DNA of 64,000 bases from an uncultured Rothia sp. (GCA_946221065.1 CAMIIO010000007.1:62001-126000); one strand, 5' to 3'. Shown: positions 8,372-17,568, numbered from the stretch's first letter. Notes: generated from the letters alone by a model not told the origin. Program-made: numbers and translations.

Positions 8372-8740
8372 TTACTTCTTCTTACCAGCGACGGTACGCT
8401 TGGGACCCTTGCGGGTACGAGCGTTGGTCTTGGTGCGCTGACCGTGTACAGGAAGGCCACGACGGTGACGCAGACCCTGGTAGCTACCGATTTCAACCTT
8501 GCGGCGGATATCTGCAGCAACCTCACGACGAAGGTCACCTTCAACCTTGTAGTTGCCTTCGATGAAGTCACGAAGAGAAACGAGCTGCTGATCGGTAAGA
8601 TCCTTGACACGGATATCCGGGCTAATACCAGTAGCTTCGAGAGTTTCGTGCGCACGGGTCTTGCCCACGCCGTAAATGTAAGTAAGAGCTACTTCCACGC
8701 GCTTTTCGCGGGGAAGATCGACTCCAGCGAGACGAGCCAT
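8372..8740 (-). CDS. rpsM: 30S ribosomal protein S13
   Basis: Head protein forming intersubunit bridges and touching the P-site tRNA. The 122-aa protein starts MARLAGVDLPREKRVEVAL, has the helix-hairpin-helix region YIYGVGKTRA, and the conserved GLRHRRGLPVHGQRTKTNA near the end. An AGGAGAACC site precedes the ATG. Confidence 0.98.
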   Translation of the reverse strand: MARLAGVDLPREKRVEVALTYIYGVGKTRAHETLEATGISPDIRVKDLTDQQLVSLRDFIEGNYKVEGDLRREVAADIRRKVEIGSYQGLRHRRGLPVHGQRTKTNARTRKGPKRTVAGKKK

Positions 8741-8786
8741 ATTGGCGGTTCTCCTTTAGTGTTTCAGAGGTCTACGGCATCACTGC

Positions 8787-8803
8787 CCGATAAAAGATAT
8801 CGG
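8787..8803. repeat. Hairpin in the rpmJ-rpsM spacer
   Basis: ccgata (8787-8792) and tatcgg (8798-8803) pair around a 5-nt loop in the 177-bp spacer. A second small hairpin (tcatcc/ggatga, 8886-8903) is nearby. Neither has a T-run; role unknown. Confidence 0.35.
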
Positions 8804-8917
8804 TCCCCGGCCTCTGTGTCCGGAGGTATCCCCATAGCATCAGGATTCATAGCGATTCCTGTGAGGAGCGGTGCCTATTTCAGGTTCATCCCCTAAAGGA
8901 TGAGAGCAACGAGGGGA

Positions 8918-9031
8918 TTAGCCCTGGCGCTGCTTGTGACGCGGGTTTTCGCAGATCACCATGACCTTGCCATTACGGCGGATCACTTTGCACTTATCGC
9001 AGATCGGCTTAACGCTCGGCTTGACCTTCAT
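8918..9031 (-). CDS. rpmJ: 50S ribosomal protein L36
   Basis: The smallest ribosomal protein, 37 aa (MKVKPSVKPICDKCKVIRRN... ending KQRQG). It carries the zinc-ribbon ligands C11, C14, C27 and H32 (pattern CxxC...C...H), so it is the zinc-binding C+ form. AAGGAATGCG precedes the ATG. It lies between infA and rpsM, its normal place. Confidence 0.97.
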   Translation of the reverse strand: MKVKPSVKPICDKCKVIRRNGKVMVICENPRHKQRQG

Positions 9032-9161
9032 CGCATTCCTTTGCGTTGATTGCAATTATTTGCATGAACTATTGCTCGAAATCAGCGGTATCTCTCTAAG
9101 AGACACATGACCCCTTGTTACGTCGTAAACGCCGCTACATGAGCGACGTTTAAAACGAGGT

Positions 9162-9383
9162 TTATTTGTAGCGGTAAACGATACGACCGCGTGAAAGATC
9201 GTAAGGTGACAGTTCAACAACTACTCGGTCCTCTGGCAGGATTCGAATGTAGTGCTGACGCATCTTGCCTGAGATGTGGGCAAGAACCTTGTGTCCGTTA
9301 TCTAGCTCAACACGAAACATCGCATTGGGTAGAGCTTCCACCACAGATCCTTCAATCTCGATGACGCCGTCTTTCTTGGCCAT
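9162..9383 (-). CDS. infA: Translation initiation factor IF-1
   Basis: Binds the 30S A-site during initiation. The 73-aa protein (MAKKDGVIEIEGSVVEALPN... to GRIVYRYK) is one OB-fold with the usual length. The ATG at 9383 is chosen because GGAGGAT lies directly upstream; the frame stays open to 9413 but those residues do not belong to IF-1. It is the first gene of the infA-rpmJ-rpsM-rpsK-rpoA-rplQ transcript. Confidence 0.98.
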   Translation of the reverse strand: MAKKDGVIEIEGSVVEALPNAMFRVELDNGHKVLAHISGKMRQHYIRILPEDRVVVELSPYDLSRGRIVYRYK

Positions 9384-9456
9384 ATCCTCCGCTAACGTCG
9401 GTGTTCGCCACATCCGTAACGAACAACTCTAATATCTGAATTGTTTGTCTGCGCGC

Positions 9457-9519
9457 ACTATAAACACACGGCAGAGACAACCAACAAACAAGTGTACGGG
9501 AATACCAGCAAAAAGTTAA
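9457..9519 (-). promoter_or_regulatory. Two candidate promoters for the infA operon
   Basis: Minus strand. P1: TTAACT (9514-9519), 17-bp spacer, TACACT (9491-9496). P2: TTGGTT (9479-9484), 16-bp spacer, TATAGT (9457-9462). Either would place the start 60-115 bp ahead of infA in the rlmN-infA gap. Confidence 0.5.
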
Positions 9520-9590
9520 GAGGTTTTTCGTCACACTAACCGACTAGGTCATTTGCCCCTTCGCTTAGCCCTCTATACCCATCGTATTCA

Positions 9591-10775
9591 TCACTCAGTA
9601 TCCTGCGCAGCTAACTGACCACAGGCGCCATCAATATCCGAGCCCCTGGTATCTCGAACCGTCGTCGGAATACCGTGCGCGCGTAAACGTTCCACAAAAT
9701 TCTGCTCCACGCCCTTACGAGAAGCTGTCCACTTAGAACCAGGAGTTGGATTCAGCGGAATAGGATTCACATGCACCCATCCACGACCACGCTGAGCAAG
9801 CTTTTTACCTAGCAAATCAGCACGCCAGCCCTGATCATTCATATCCCTGATAAGCGCATACTCAATCGAAACACGGCGACCAGTCGTGCGGTAGTAGCTA
9901 TATGCGGCATCCAGCGCCTCATCAACTTTCCAGTGGTTATTGATAGGAATCAACTCATCACGCAGTTCATCATCGGGAGCGTGCAAAGACAAAGCCAACG
10001 TAATCGGTAGCTTCTCCATCTCAAACTTGCGCATACCTGGAACCAAGCCCACAGTAGACATCGTAATTCCACGTGCAGAAATTCCCAAGCCCTCCGGCGA
10101 AGGATCTATCAATCTGTGGACAGCACCCATGGTTCGTTTGTAATTAGCAAGCGCCTCTCCCATACCCATAAACACAATATTGGAAACGCGCAAAGGACGG
10201 GTATCCTCTGCACCTCCCTCTGCCTGTTCAAGGCCCTTCATCTGTTTCAAGTACCGCGCACCGGCAACTACCTGCTCCACGATTTCGGCAGTGGAAAGGT
10301 TACGGGTAAGCCCTTGCTGCCCCGTTGCGCAAAACGGACAGTTCATACCACAGCCAGCCTGCGAAGAAATACACATCGTCACGCGGTTCTCATACCGCAT
10401 AATCACAGACTCCACCAAAGCTCCGTCGAAGAGACGATGCACAATCTTAAGGGTATCGCCGCCATCGGCCTCCAACGTGCGCACAGTGGTAAGAAGCTGC
10501 GGCATAGCTTGCGCTACCATCTCTTCGCGCTCGGCGGCAGGAAGATCCGTCATTTCTGCAGGATCATCCACTAAACGCTCAAAATAATGTTTAGAAAGCT
10601 GTGAAGCCCGAAAAGGTTTATACCCCAATTCTGCCAAAAACTCTCGACGGCCAGCCATATCAAAATCGGCAATATGCCGTGGAGGACGTTGCACACGAGG
10701 AGCCTTCAGCGCAATCGTCCCAACCTCCGGTCGAATGCTCGAAATCTCTACCGGCACCCTAGTTGTCTCAGTCAT
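9591..10775 (-). CDS. rlmN: 23S rRNA (adenine2503-C2)/tRNA (adenine37-C2) methyltransferase RlmN
   Basis: Radical-SAM enzyme that methylates A2503 in the peptidyl-transferase centre and A37 of some tRNAs. The 394-aa protein has the cluster-binding CxxxCxxC (Cys142, 146, 149 in GCGMNCPFCATG) and the methyl-carrying cysteine near the end (DIDGACGQL, Cys385). SNIVFMGMGEALANY, the SAM-binding stretch, is also present. It lies between map and infA with its own 5' gap of 54 bp after map. Confidence 0.96.
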   Translation of the reverse strand: MTETTRVPVEISSIRPEVGTIALKAPRVQRPPRHIADFDMAGRREFLAELGYKPFRASQLSKHYFERLVDDPAEMTDLPAAEREEMVAQAMPQLLTTVRTLEADGGDTLKIVHRLFDGALVESVIMRYENRVTMCISSQAGCGMNCPFCATGQQGLTRNLSTAEIVEQVVAGARYLKQMKGLEQAEGGAEDTRPLRVSNIVFMGMGEALANYKRTMGAVHRLIDPSPEGLGISARGITMSTVGLVPGMRKFEMEKLPITLALSLHAPDDELRDELIPINNHWKVDEALDAAYSYYRTTGRRVSIEYALIRDMNDQGWRADLLGKKLAQRGRGWVHVNPIPLNPTPGSKWTASRKGVEQNFVERLRAHGIPTTVRDTRGSDIDGACGQLAAQDTE

Positions 10776-10829
10776 CTATCGAATCCTTATCTGGCTTGGA
10801 GAATCTCTCTTACCGGTTTAGTCACTATC

Positions 10830-11666
10830 TTATGCAGGAATCGGTGTGACCGTCACGCCAAGCTTCGCAAGCTCTTCCGCTCCGCCGTCTTCTGCTGTCA
10901 ATACCCAAATGCCATCTGAATGAAGCGCCACCGAGTGTTCCCACTGACAAGCATCTCCCCCATCATTAGTTTTTATGGTCCAGTCATCGGCAAGTACATG
11001 AGTCTCAATCGAACCGGTCACTAGCATCGGCTCGATGGCTAATGCCATGCCTTTCTTCAAACGTGGGCCTAAGTCACGAGCGGCATAATTCAACACGTCA
11101 GGAGCCATATGCATCTGAGTACCGATACCATGCCCCACAAAATCCTCAATAATGCCAAATTTATCGCCCACTTCACGGCGCACAAAATCCTCAATAGCGA
11201 CGCCAATCTCCCCCACTTTACGCGCGGATGCTGCCGCCGCAATACCGTGCCACATAGCTGCCCGAGTCACGTCAGAAAGCTCTTGGCGCTGGTCGGAGCC
11301 CTCTCCCACAAGAACCGTACGCGCAGAATCGCCATTCCAGGTTTTACCGGTGGCCGGGTCCTGCACAATAGCACCACCATCAATAGAAATGATGTCTCCG
11401 CTCTTGAGCACACGATCTCCCGGAATGCCATGAACAACTTCATCATTCACCGAAGCACAAATCGTTGCTGGATAATCGTAATACCCCAGAAAATTCGACG
11501 TCGCCCCGTACTCCTCCAAAACGCCGCGGAATACACGATCCAGCTCCCCCGTGGTTACATCAGGAGCCACCGCCGCAACAGCCGCATCCAGCGCCCTAGA
11601 GGTTACCACCCCAGCTTTAGCCATCCACTGAAACTGTTGATCGGTCTTATATTCAATTCGACGCAT
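10830..11666 (-). CDS. map: Methionine aminopeptidase type I
   Basis: Removes the initiator methionine from new proteins. The 278-aa protein has the five metal ligands: Asp96 (ISIDGG), Asp113 (NGDSART), His179 (GHGIG), Glu212 (IEPM) and Glu243 (EHSVAL), with His79 in the substrate pocket. The ATG at 11666 (MRRIEYKTDQQFQWMAKAG) is preceded by GGGAAAG; the longer frame to 11759 overlaps the adk terminator and is not plausible. It is in the usual secY-adk-map order, though a terminator separates it from adk. Confidence 0.95.
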   Translation of the reverse strand: MRRIEYKTDQQFQWMAKAGVVTSRALDAAVAAVAPDVTTGELDRVFRGVLEEYGATSNFLGYYDYPATICASVNDEVVHGIPGDRVLKSGDIISIDGGAIVQDPATGKTWNGDSARTVLVGEGSDQRQELSDVTRAAMWHGIAAAASARKVGEIGVAIEDFVRREVGDKFGIIEDFVGHGIGTQMHMAPDVLNYAARDLGPRLKKGMALAIEPMLVTGSIETHVLADDWTIKTNDGGDACQWEHSVALHSDGIWVLTAEDGGAEELAKLGVTVTPIPA

Positions 11667-11710
11667 ACTTTCCCAGGTCCTCACTTTCAAACCATCACAC
11701 AAAAGAACTC

Positions 11711-11746
11711 TTAAAAACACAATGCCCCCGACTAAGCTCGGGGGCA
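11711..11746 (-). terminator. Terminator between adk and map
   Basis: Perfect 9-bp stem (tgcccccga 11723-11731 with 11738-11746), 6-nt loop, then TTGTGTTTTTAAG on the minus strand. It lies only 12 bp after the adk stop, so map needs read-through or its own promoter. Confidence 0.85.
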
Positions 11747-11758
11747 CAGCGTAAAACA

Positions 11759-12322
11759 CTACTTCAAGGCATCCAAGATACGAGTAGTAACTTCATCAAC
11801 GTCACCGAGGCCGTTGATTTCTTTCACTAGACCACGCTCACGATAAATTGAGAGCAAAGGAGCGGTCTCCTCTTCATAAACCTTAAGACGATGACGAATC
11901 ACATCTTCGGTATCATCCGTACGCCCCTGCTCCTGAGCACGACCCAACAAACGTAGAACTAGCTCTTCGCCGTCAGCTACCAGCAAAAGCACACGATCAA
12001 TTTCGCTTTCCATTTCAGAAAGAATCGCGTCCAACTCATGTACCTGAGCAGTGTTACGTGGGTAGCCGTCTAGCAAGAAGCCATTCTTGGCGTCTTCTTC
12101 AGCCAAACGAGCGCGAACCATATTATTGGTCACTGAATCAGGCACCAGGTTGCCGCCGTCGATATACGACTTTGCTTCCTTACCTAGTTCGGTCTGTTCC
12201 TTAATATTCTTGCGAAAGATATCGCCGGTAGAAATAGCAGGGATAGAAAGCTTCTCAGCAATCTTTACAGCCTGAGTGCCTTTACCAGCACCGGGAGGAC
12301 CAATAATTAACAAACGATTCAT
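11759..12322 (-). CDS. adk: Adenylate kinase
   Basis: Interconverts ATP, ADP and AMP. The 187-aa protein has the P-loop GPPGAGKGT (8-16), the AMP-binding ISTGDIFR, and DGYPRN. It is the short form with a reduced LID (no zinc cysteines), as in other actinobacteria. Its ATG overlaps the secY stop by four bases (ATGA), indicating translational coupling. Confidence 0.97.
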   Translation of the reverse strand: MNRLLIIGPPGAGKGTQAVKIAEKLSIPAISTGDIFRKNIKEQTELGKEAKSYIDGGNLVPDSVTNNMVRARLAEEDAKNGFLLDGYPRNTAQVHELDAILSEMESEIDRVLLLVADGEELVLRLLGRAQEQGRTDDTEDVIRHRLKVYEEETAPLLSIYRERGLVKEINGLGDVDEVTTRILDALK

Positions 12323-13629
12323 CGTAGCAACCCTTCATAATTACGTTGTTGGAGCTGAGCGTCAATCTGCTTCACTGTATCCAGACCGACACCAACCACA
12401 ATTAGCAGCGAAGCGCCACCAAACGGGAAGTTCTGATTGGCGTTAAGAAGCACCAGGGCAATAAGCGGAATCATAGCAATTACCGCAAGGTATAGGGCAC
12501 CCGGAAGAGTAATACGGTTCAACACGTAGCTGAGGTACTGCTCAGTAGGTCTACCGGCACGTACACCAGGAATAAAACCACCGTACTTCTTCATGTTTCC
12601 CGCAACTTCCTCAGTATCAAAAGTAATCGACACATAGAAGTACGCAAACCCAAGAATGAGCAAGAAATACAGCAAAATATAGAGCGGGTGATCGCCCTTC
12701 ACCAAATAGTTATTAATCCAGTTCACCCACTCCGGAGGAGGCGTTCCATCCGATGGAGTATTGAACTGTGCAATCAAACCGGGAACCATCAGCAGTGATG
12801 AAGCGAAAATGAGCGGAATTACACCGGCCATATTAACCTTCAACGGAATATACGTCGAAGTGCCACCAATGGTTCGGCGACCAATCATCCGCTTGGCATA
12901 CTGCACCGGAATACGACGTTGGGACTGTTCCACAAACACCACAGCCACAATCACTACAAGACCAATCACGCAGACCAGGGAGAAAATACCCCAGCCCTTC
13001 GAAGTGGCAATAGCACCCATCGCAGTGGGGAAAGAAGCGGCAATAGAAGTGAAAATCAGCAAAGACATGCCATTGCCTACGCCCTTTTCTGTGATTTGCT
13101 CGCCAAGCCACATAATCACGCCGGTACCTGCCGTCAAAGTAACAATAATCAGCAGAATATTCCAAATACCGTCATCGGGAATAATAGGGAGCGGGCAATT
13201 GCCCAACAAAGCACCAGAACGTGCCAAAGAAATAATAGTTGTCGAATTCAACAACGCCAACAAGATAGTAAGGTAGCGAGTGTATTGGGTGAGCTTAGTT
13301 TGTCCCTGCGCACCCTCTTCATGGAGTTCTTGGAACCGAGGAATAACAACTCTTAAGAGTTGCACGATAATTGATGCAGTAATATACGGCATCACACCGA
13401 GAGCGAAGATGGAAAGCTGAAGAAGCGCTCCACCACTAAATAGGTTCACCATGTCGTAAATGCCGCCGGTAGTACCACCGAGCGCCAAGCACTGCTGAAC
13501 ATTGCCGTAAGAAATACCTGGAGCAGGAATAAAAACACCTACACGGTAAATAACGATAATGCTCAAGGTGAACAGCAGCTTACGCCGCAAATCGGGGGTT
13601 TTAAATGCCCTTCCGAACGCGCCAAGCAC
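12319..13629 (-). CDS. secY: Protein translocase subunit SecY
   Basis: Channel of the Sec translocase in the cytoplasmic membrane. The 436-aa protein has ten hydrophobic segments, the family entry AFGRAFKTPDLRRKLLFT, GVMPYITASIIVQLL in helix 2, and the cytosolic RRTIGGTSTYIPLKVN loop. The GTG at 13629 is chosen because AGGAGG lies four bases upstream and the N-terminus (MLGAFGRAF) then fits the family; the open frame up to 13665 is extra. It is separated from rplO by a terminator. Confidence 0.96.
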   Translation of the reverse strand: MLGAFGRAFKTPDLRRKLLFTLSIIVIYRVGVFIPAPGISYGNVQQCLALGGTTGGIYDMVNLFSGGALLQLSIFALGVMPYITASIIVQLLRVVIPRFQELHEEGAQGQTKLTQYTRYLTILLALLNSTTIISLARSGALLGNCPLPIIPDDGIWNILLIIVTLTAGTGVIMWLGEQITEKGVGNGMSLLIFTSIAASFPTAMGAIATSKGWGIFSLVCVIGLVVIVAVVFVEQSQRRIPVQYAKRMIGRRTIGGTSTYIPLKVNMAGVIPLIFASSLLMVPGLIAQFNTPSDGTPPPEWVNWINNYLVKGDHPLYILLYFLLILGFAYFYVSITFDTEEVAGNMKKYGGFIPGVRAGRPTEQYLSYVLNRITLPGALYLAVIAMIPLIALVLLNANQNFPFGGASLLIVVGVGLDTVKQIDAQLQQRNYEGLLR

Positions 13630-13818
13630 ATGTCCTCCTGAAAATTTTGGTAAAACATCGTCCAAACAGAACTAAACATCCCTCGCGAGATACGCAGGAC
13701 TATTCACGATTAATACATTGTGTTTTAGTCTAGCCTGTTTTCACGCTAATCATAGGCCACCCTCTTATAAACATGGGCATGTCAAAGCTCACGTACTTAG
13801 ATAAGAAGGATAAACGCA

Positions 13819-13860
13819 ATGTGTCCCCGCAATCATCATTGATGATCACGGGGACACATT
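13819..13860 (-). terminator. Terminator after rplO
   Basis: Perfect 11-bp outer stem (aatgtgtcccc 13819-13829 with 13850-13860) and an inner atcatc/gatgat pair, followed on the minus strand by GCGTTTATCCTTCTTATC. secY downstream must start from the 13640-13818 gap; a TTGACA lies there (13780-13785) but no good -10 is spaced from it. Confidence 0.75.
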
Positions 13861-13889
13861 CATAAAGAGTGAATCTCCTGAAAAGAGAA

Positions 13890-14351
13890 CTACTTAACGG
13901 TTACAGAACCGCCAGCAGCTTCAATCTTCTCAACAGCAGACTTTGAAGCCTTATCAACGGAAACATTAAGCTTCACGTTGATTTCGCCGTCACCCAATAC
14001 CTTAACCAGTTCGTTCTTACGAACTGCGCCCTTAGCCACGAGAGCGTCAACGGTTACGTCGCCGCCTTCGGGGAAGAGCTCCGCCAAACGGTTCAGGTTA
14101 ACAACCTGATACTCGGTGCGGAAAGGGTTGTGGAAGCCACGGAGCTTCGGAAGGCGCATGTGCAGCGGAAGCTGACCACCTTCGAAACCTGCCTTGACCT
14201 GGTAACGAGCCTTCTGGCCCTTAGTACCGCGACCTGCAGTTTTACCGCGCTTGCCACCTTCACCACGACCAACGCGGGTCTTGGCTTTGTGAGCACCCGG
14301 TGCGGGGCGCAGATCGTGAATCTTGATAGCGTCGTTATTCTGCTCTGCCAT
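13890..14351 (-). CDS. rplO: 50S ribosomal protein L15
   Basis: Large-subunit assembly protein that touches many 23S rRNA domains. The 153-aa protein starts MAEQNNDAIKIHDLRPAPGA and has the glycine/basic-rich RVGRGEGGKRGKTAGRGTKG stretch and GFEGGQLPLHMRLPKL. It follows rpmD by 2 bp and ends the spc transcript. Confidence 0.98.
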   Translation of the reverse strand: MAEQNNDAIKIHDLRPAPGAHKAKTRVGRGEGGKRGKTAGRGTKGQKARYQVKAGFEGGQLPLHMRLPKLRGFHNPFRTEYQVVNLNRLAELFPEGGDVTVDALVAKGAVRKNELVKVLGDGEINVKLNVSVDKASKSAVEKIEAAGGSVTVK

Positions 14352-14353
14352 CT

Positions 14354-14563
14354 TTACTTGACCTCCTCGACCTTCACCAGGTGAGCAACGGTATTAACCA
14401 TGCCGCAGGTGACGGGGTCTGCAGTGCGAACAACCTTGTTACCGGGACGCTTGAGTCCGAGTGAACGAAGGGTATCGCGCATGTTCTGCTTCTGACCGAC
14501 GTAAGACTTGAGCTGAGTAATCTCGAGCTTTGCGTCGCTGGGCTGAATTCGCTTGCCGGACAT
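14354..14563 (-). CDS. rpmD: 50S ribosomal protein L30
   Basis: A 69-aa large-subunit protein with the L30 core LEITQLKSYVGQKQNMRDTL, then SLGLKRPGNKVVR. Its start overlaps the rpsE stop by one base (TAATG), so the two are translationally coupled. Confidence 0.96.
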   Translation of the reverse strand: MSGKRIQPSDAKLEITQLKSYVGQKQNMRDTLRSLGLKRPGNKVVRTADPVTCGMVNTVAHLVKVEEVK

Positions 14564-15267
14564 TAAGCACCTGCCTTCTCAGACTTGGGGTTGAGCAAGA
14601 AGCTCGGAATAACCTCGTCCTTAGGCAGACCACGGCGTGCTGCAACTGCTACGGGCTCTTCAAGTTCCTTGAGCGCGGCAATAGTTGCGCGAACGATGTT
14701 GATCTGGTTCGAGGAACCAAGCGACTTGGAAAGAACATCGTGGATGCCTGCTGCTTCCAGTACCGCGCGCACGGGGCCACCAGCGATAACACCGGTACCT
14801 GCGGTTGCGGGGCGAAGCATCACAACACCAGCAGCTTCTTCACCCTGAACGCGGTGAGGAATGGTGCGCTCTTCAACGCGGGGAACGCGGAAGAAGTTCT
14901 TCTTAGCTTCTTCAACGCCTTTGGAAATAGCTGCAGGAACTTCCTTAGCCTTTCCGTAGCCAACGCCAACCATACCCTGACCGTCACCAACAACGACAAG
15001 CGCGGTGAAGCTAAAGCGACGACCACCCTTGACGACCTTGGAAACGCGGTTAATGGTTACAACGCGCTCGATGAACTTGTCTTTCTCTTCCTCACGACCA
15101 CGGTTATTGCGACGCTCGCCACGGCCACCGCGACGCTCGCCGCCACGGTTACCACGGTTATTATCGCGGCGGTCTTCTTGAGAGGATGAGTTCTCGGTGG
15201 TTTCAACTGCTTCTGCGGTTGCTTCAGTCACCTGAGTATCCTTTTCATTTACTGCCTGCTCGCTCAT
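14563..15267 (-). CDS. rpsE: 30S ribosomal protein S5 with RGG-rich N-terminal extension
   Basis: S5 helps form the mRNA entry channel and controls decoding accuracy. The 234-aa protein has the S5 core from about residue 64 (FIERVVTINRVSKVVKGGRR) and VGYGKAKEVPAAI. Ahead of it lies about 60 residues of acidic and then RGG/RNN repeats (residues 28-60). The start overlaps the rplR stop by one base. S3 in this window has a matching tail at its C-terminus. Confidence 0.97.
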   Translation of the reverse strand: MSEQAVNEKDTQVTEATAEAVETTENSSSQEDRRDNNRGNRGGERRGGRGERRNNRGREEEKDKFIERVVTINRVSKVVKGGRRFSFTALVVVGDGQGMVGVGYGKAKEVPAAISKGVEEAKKNFFRVPRVEERTIPHRVQGEEAAGVVMLRPATAGTGVIAGGPVRAVLEAAGIHDVLSKSLGSSNQINIVRATIAALKELEEPVAVAARRGLPKDEVIPSFLLNPKSEKAGA

Positions 15268-15626
15268 TAGAGTGCCAGACCTCCTTCGCGTGCGCCTTCA
15301 GCAACTGCTGCTACACGACCGTGGTACTTGTTACCACCGCGGTCGAAAACAACGCTTTCAACGCCTGCAGCCTTGGCACGTTCTGCAATAAGCTCACCAA
15401 CGCGCTTAGCCTTAGCAGTCTTATCGAGATCGGCATTACGCAGATCTGCTTCCATAGTGGAAGCCGATGCCAAAGTGTTGCCCTTGACGTCGTCGATAAC
15501 CTGAACAAACATGTGGCGAGTGGAGCGGGTAACGCTCAAACGCGGACGTGCAGCGGTGCCAGAAACATATTTGCGGACGCGTGCGTGACGACGTGCGCGG
15601 GCAGCTGACTTGGATTTGATAGCCAT
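15267..15626 (-). CDS. rplR: 50S ribosomal protein L18
   Basis: 5S rRNA-binding protein of the central protuberance. The 119-aa protein begins MAIKSKSAARARRHARVRKY and carries RPRLSVTRSTRHMFVQVIDD and the terminal FDRGGNKYHGRVAAVAEGAR. It follows rplF by 2 bp. Confidence 0.98.
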   Translation of the reverse strand: MAIKSKSAARARRHARVRKYVSGTAARPRLSVTRSTRHMFVQVIDDVKGNTLASASTMEADLRNADLDKTAKAKRVGELIAERAKAAGVESVVFDRGGNKYHGRVAAVAEGAREGGLAL

Positions 15627-15628
15627 TA

Positions 15629-16165
15629 TTACTTACCAGCCTTTCCGACCTTGCGGCGGATCTGCTCGCCTTCGTAGCGAACGCCCTTACCCTTGTAGGG
15701 GTCAGGCTTGCGGAGACCATGGATGTTAGCGGCAACCTGGCCGACCTGCTGCTTGCTAATGCCGGAAACAGTCAACTTGTTGTTGCCCTCAACGGTAAAG
15801 GTGATTCCCTCGGGAGCCTTTACGGAGATGGGGTGTGAGTAGCCAAGTGCAAATTCAAGATCTGCGCCCTTTGCCATCACACGGTAACCGGTACCAATGA
15901 TTTCAAGCTTCTTGGAGTAGCCCTCGGTTACACCAATGATCATGTTCTGAATCAGGGTGCGGGACAAGCCGTGAAGCGCGCGGGATTCGCGCTCATCATT
16001 GGGGCGAGAAACGGTGATAGTACCGTCTTCCTGAGCAACCGTAATAGGTGCAGAGATCTCGCGGGACAATTCGCCCTTGGGACCCTTTACCGATACAAGG
16101 TTGCCATCAATCTTTACCTCAACGCCGGCAGGAACCGAGATGGGGAGACGTCCAATACGTGACAT
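15629..16165 (-). CDS. rplF: 50S ribosomal protein L6
   Basis: Located at the base of the L7/L12 stalk near the factor-binding site. The 178-aa protein starts MSRIGRLPISVPAGVEVKID and ends with the conserved RKPDPYKGKGVRYEGEQI. It lies 27 bp after rpsH. Confidence 0.98.
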   Translation of the reverse strand: MSRIGRLPISVPAGVEVKIDGNLVSVKGPKGELSREISAPITVAQEDGTITVSRPNDERESRALHGLSRTLIQNMIIGVTEGYSKKLEIIGTGYRVMAKGADLEFALGYSHPISVKAPEGITFTVEGNNKLTVSGISKQQVGQVAANIHGLRKPDPYKGKGVRYEGEQIRRKVGKAGK

Positions 16166-16192
16166 TCTTCTCTTCCTTTCTCTTCTGACCGA

Positions 16193-16591
16193 CTACCAGA
16201 TGTAAGCGACGACTTCGCCGCCAACACCCTTCTTCGCAGCCTGCTTGTCAGTGAGCAAACCAGAAGAGGTGGATAGAATTGCGATACCGAGACCACCGTG
16301 TACCTGAGGCAGGTTGGTGGATTTTGCGTAAACACGCAGACCCGGCTTGGAAATACGGCGTACGCCCACGATGGAGCGTTCGCGCTGGGGGCCGAACTTG
16401 AGTTCGAGAGTCAAAGTCTTACCAACCTTGGCGTCCTCAACTTCATAACCAGCAATGTAGCCTTCTGCTTTCAAGATGTCGGCAATGCGACCCTTAAGCT
16501 TAGAGAAAGGCATAGATACGGTGTCGTGATGCGCCGAGTTTGCGTTACGCAAACGGGTCAGCATATCTGCGACAGGATCTGTCATAGTCAT
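16193..16591 (-). CDS. rpsH: 30S ribosomal protein S8
   Basis: Binds the centre of 16S rRNA early in assembly; in E. coli it is also the translational repressor of the spc operon, though I cannot show that here. The 132-aa protein starts MTMTDPVADMLTRLRNAN and ends STSSGLLTDKQAAKKGVGGE-VVAYIW. There is no rpsN (S14) gene between rplE and rpsH. Confidence 0.98.
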   Translation of the reverse strand: MTMTDPVADMLTRLRNANSAHHDTVSMPFSKLKGRIADILKAEGYIAGYEVEDAKVGKTLTLELKFGPQRERSIVGVRRISKPGLRVYAKSTNLPQVHGGLGIAILSTSSGLLTDKQAAKKGVGGEVVAYIW

Positions 16592-16672
16592 TTTGGGCTC
16601 TTGCCCTTCCTCGTTAGGGTTTCCGGCCCATCTTACTGAAAATTCAGTGGGGCGGGACCTATAACGTAGTCG

Positions 16673-17233
16673 TTACTGAGTCTTGAAGGGGAAACCGAGC
16701 GCCTTGATAAGTGCGCGGCCTTCTTCATCGGTCTTAGCTGAGGTAACAATGGTGATGTCCATACCGCGTACGCGATCGATGGAATCCTGATCGATTTCGT
16801 GGAACATCGACTGTTCGGTCAAACCGAAAGTGTAGTTACCGTTACCGTCAAACTGCTTGTCCGAAAGTCCGCGGAAGTCGCGAATACGGGGCAGAGCAAG
16901 GGTAATCAAGCGATCAAGGAATTCCCACATACGGTCGCCACGAAGGGTAACGTGCGCACCAATGGGCTGACCTTCGCGGAGCTTGAACTGCGCGATGGAC
17001 TTCTTTGCACGGGTTACCAAAGGCTTCTGACCGGTAATAGCGGTCAAATCGCGGATTGCGCCGTCCATGAGTTTTGCGTCGCGAGCAGCTTCGCCAACAC
17101 CCATGTTAACAACAACCTTGACTACCTTAGGAGCCTGCATCACGTTGGAGTAGTTGAACTGCTCCTGAAGCGCAGGGGTAACCTCTTCTTTGAACTTAGT
17201 CTTAAAGCGAGGGGTGATCTTCGTCTCGGTCAT
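16673..17233 (-). CDS. rplE: 50S ribosomal protein L5
   Basis: Central-protuberance protein that binds 5S rRNA and contacts the P-site tRNA. The 186-aa protein has VVKVVVNMGVGEAARDAKLM, the GQKPLVTRAKKSIAQFKLR stretch, and ends ALIKALGFPFKTQ. Its ATG overlaps the rplX stop by one base. Confidence 0.98.
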   Translation of the reverse strand: MTETKITPRFKTKFKEEVTPALQEQFNYSNVMQAPKVVKVVVNMGVGEAARDAKLMDGAIRDLTAITGQKPLVTRAKKSIAQFKLREGQPIGAHVTLRGDRMWEFLDRLITLALPRIRDFRGLSDKQFDGNGNYTFGLTEQSMFHEIDQDSIDRVRGMDITIVTSAKTDEEGRALIKALGFPFKTQ

Positions 17234-17568
17234 TAGATGTCCTTACCCGAGCTCTTGGCGTAGCGCACGCGTACGGTGCGGGTCTTGCCATTGCGCTCTT
17301 CAGTTTCGAGGCGGAAGCCAACACGGGTAGGCTTCTTGGTTTCGGGATCAACGATAGCCACATTGGAAACGTGGATCGGAGCCTCAACCTTTTCAATGCC
17401 ACCGGCTGCACCAGTTACGGGGTTAGCCTTGTTGTGCTTGGTGACGATTTTTACACCTTCAACAACGACGCGGTTTTCGCTAGGAATAACACGCAGGACT
17501 TTACCCTGCTTGCCGCGATCAGCGCCGGAAATAACCTGAACCAGGTCACCTGACTTAATTTTAGCCAT
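17233..17568 (-). CDS. rplX: 50S ribosomal protein L24
   Basis: Starts 50S assembly at the tunnel exit. The 111-aa protein has the KOW motif (KSGDLVQVISGADRGKQGKV) and VEAPIHVSNVAIVDP. It begins four bases after the rplN stop. Confidence 0.98.
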   Translation of the reverse strand: MAKIKSGDLVQVISGADRGKQGKVLRVIPSENRVVVEGVKIVTKHNKANPVTGAAGGIEKVEAPIHVSNVAIVDPETKKPTRVGFRLETEERNGKTRTVRVRYAKSSGKDI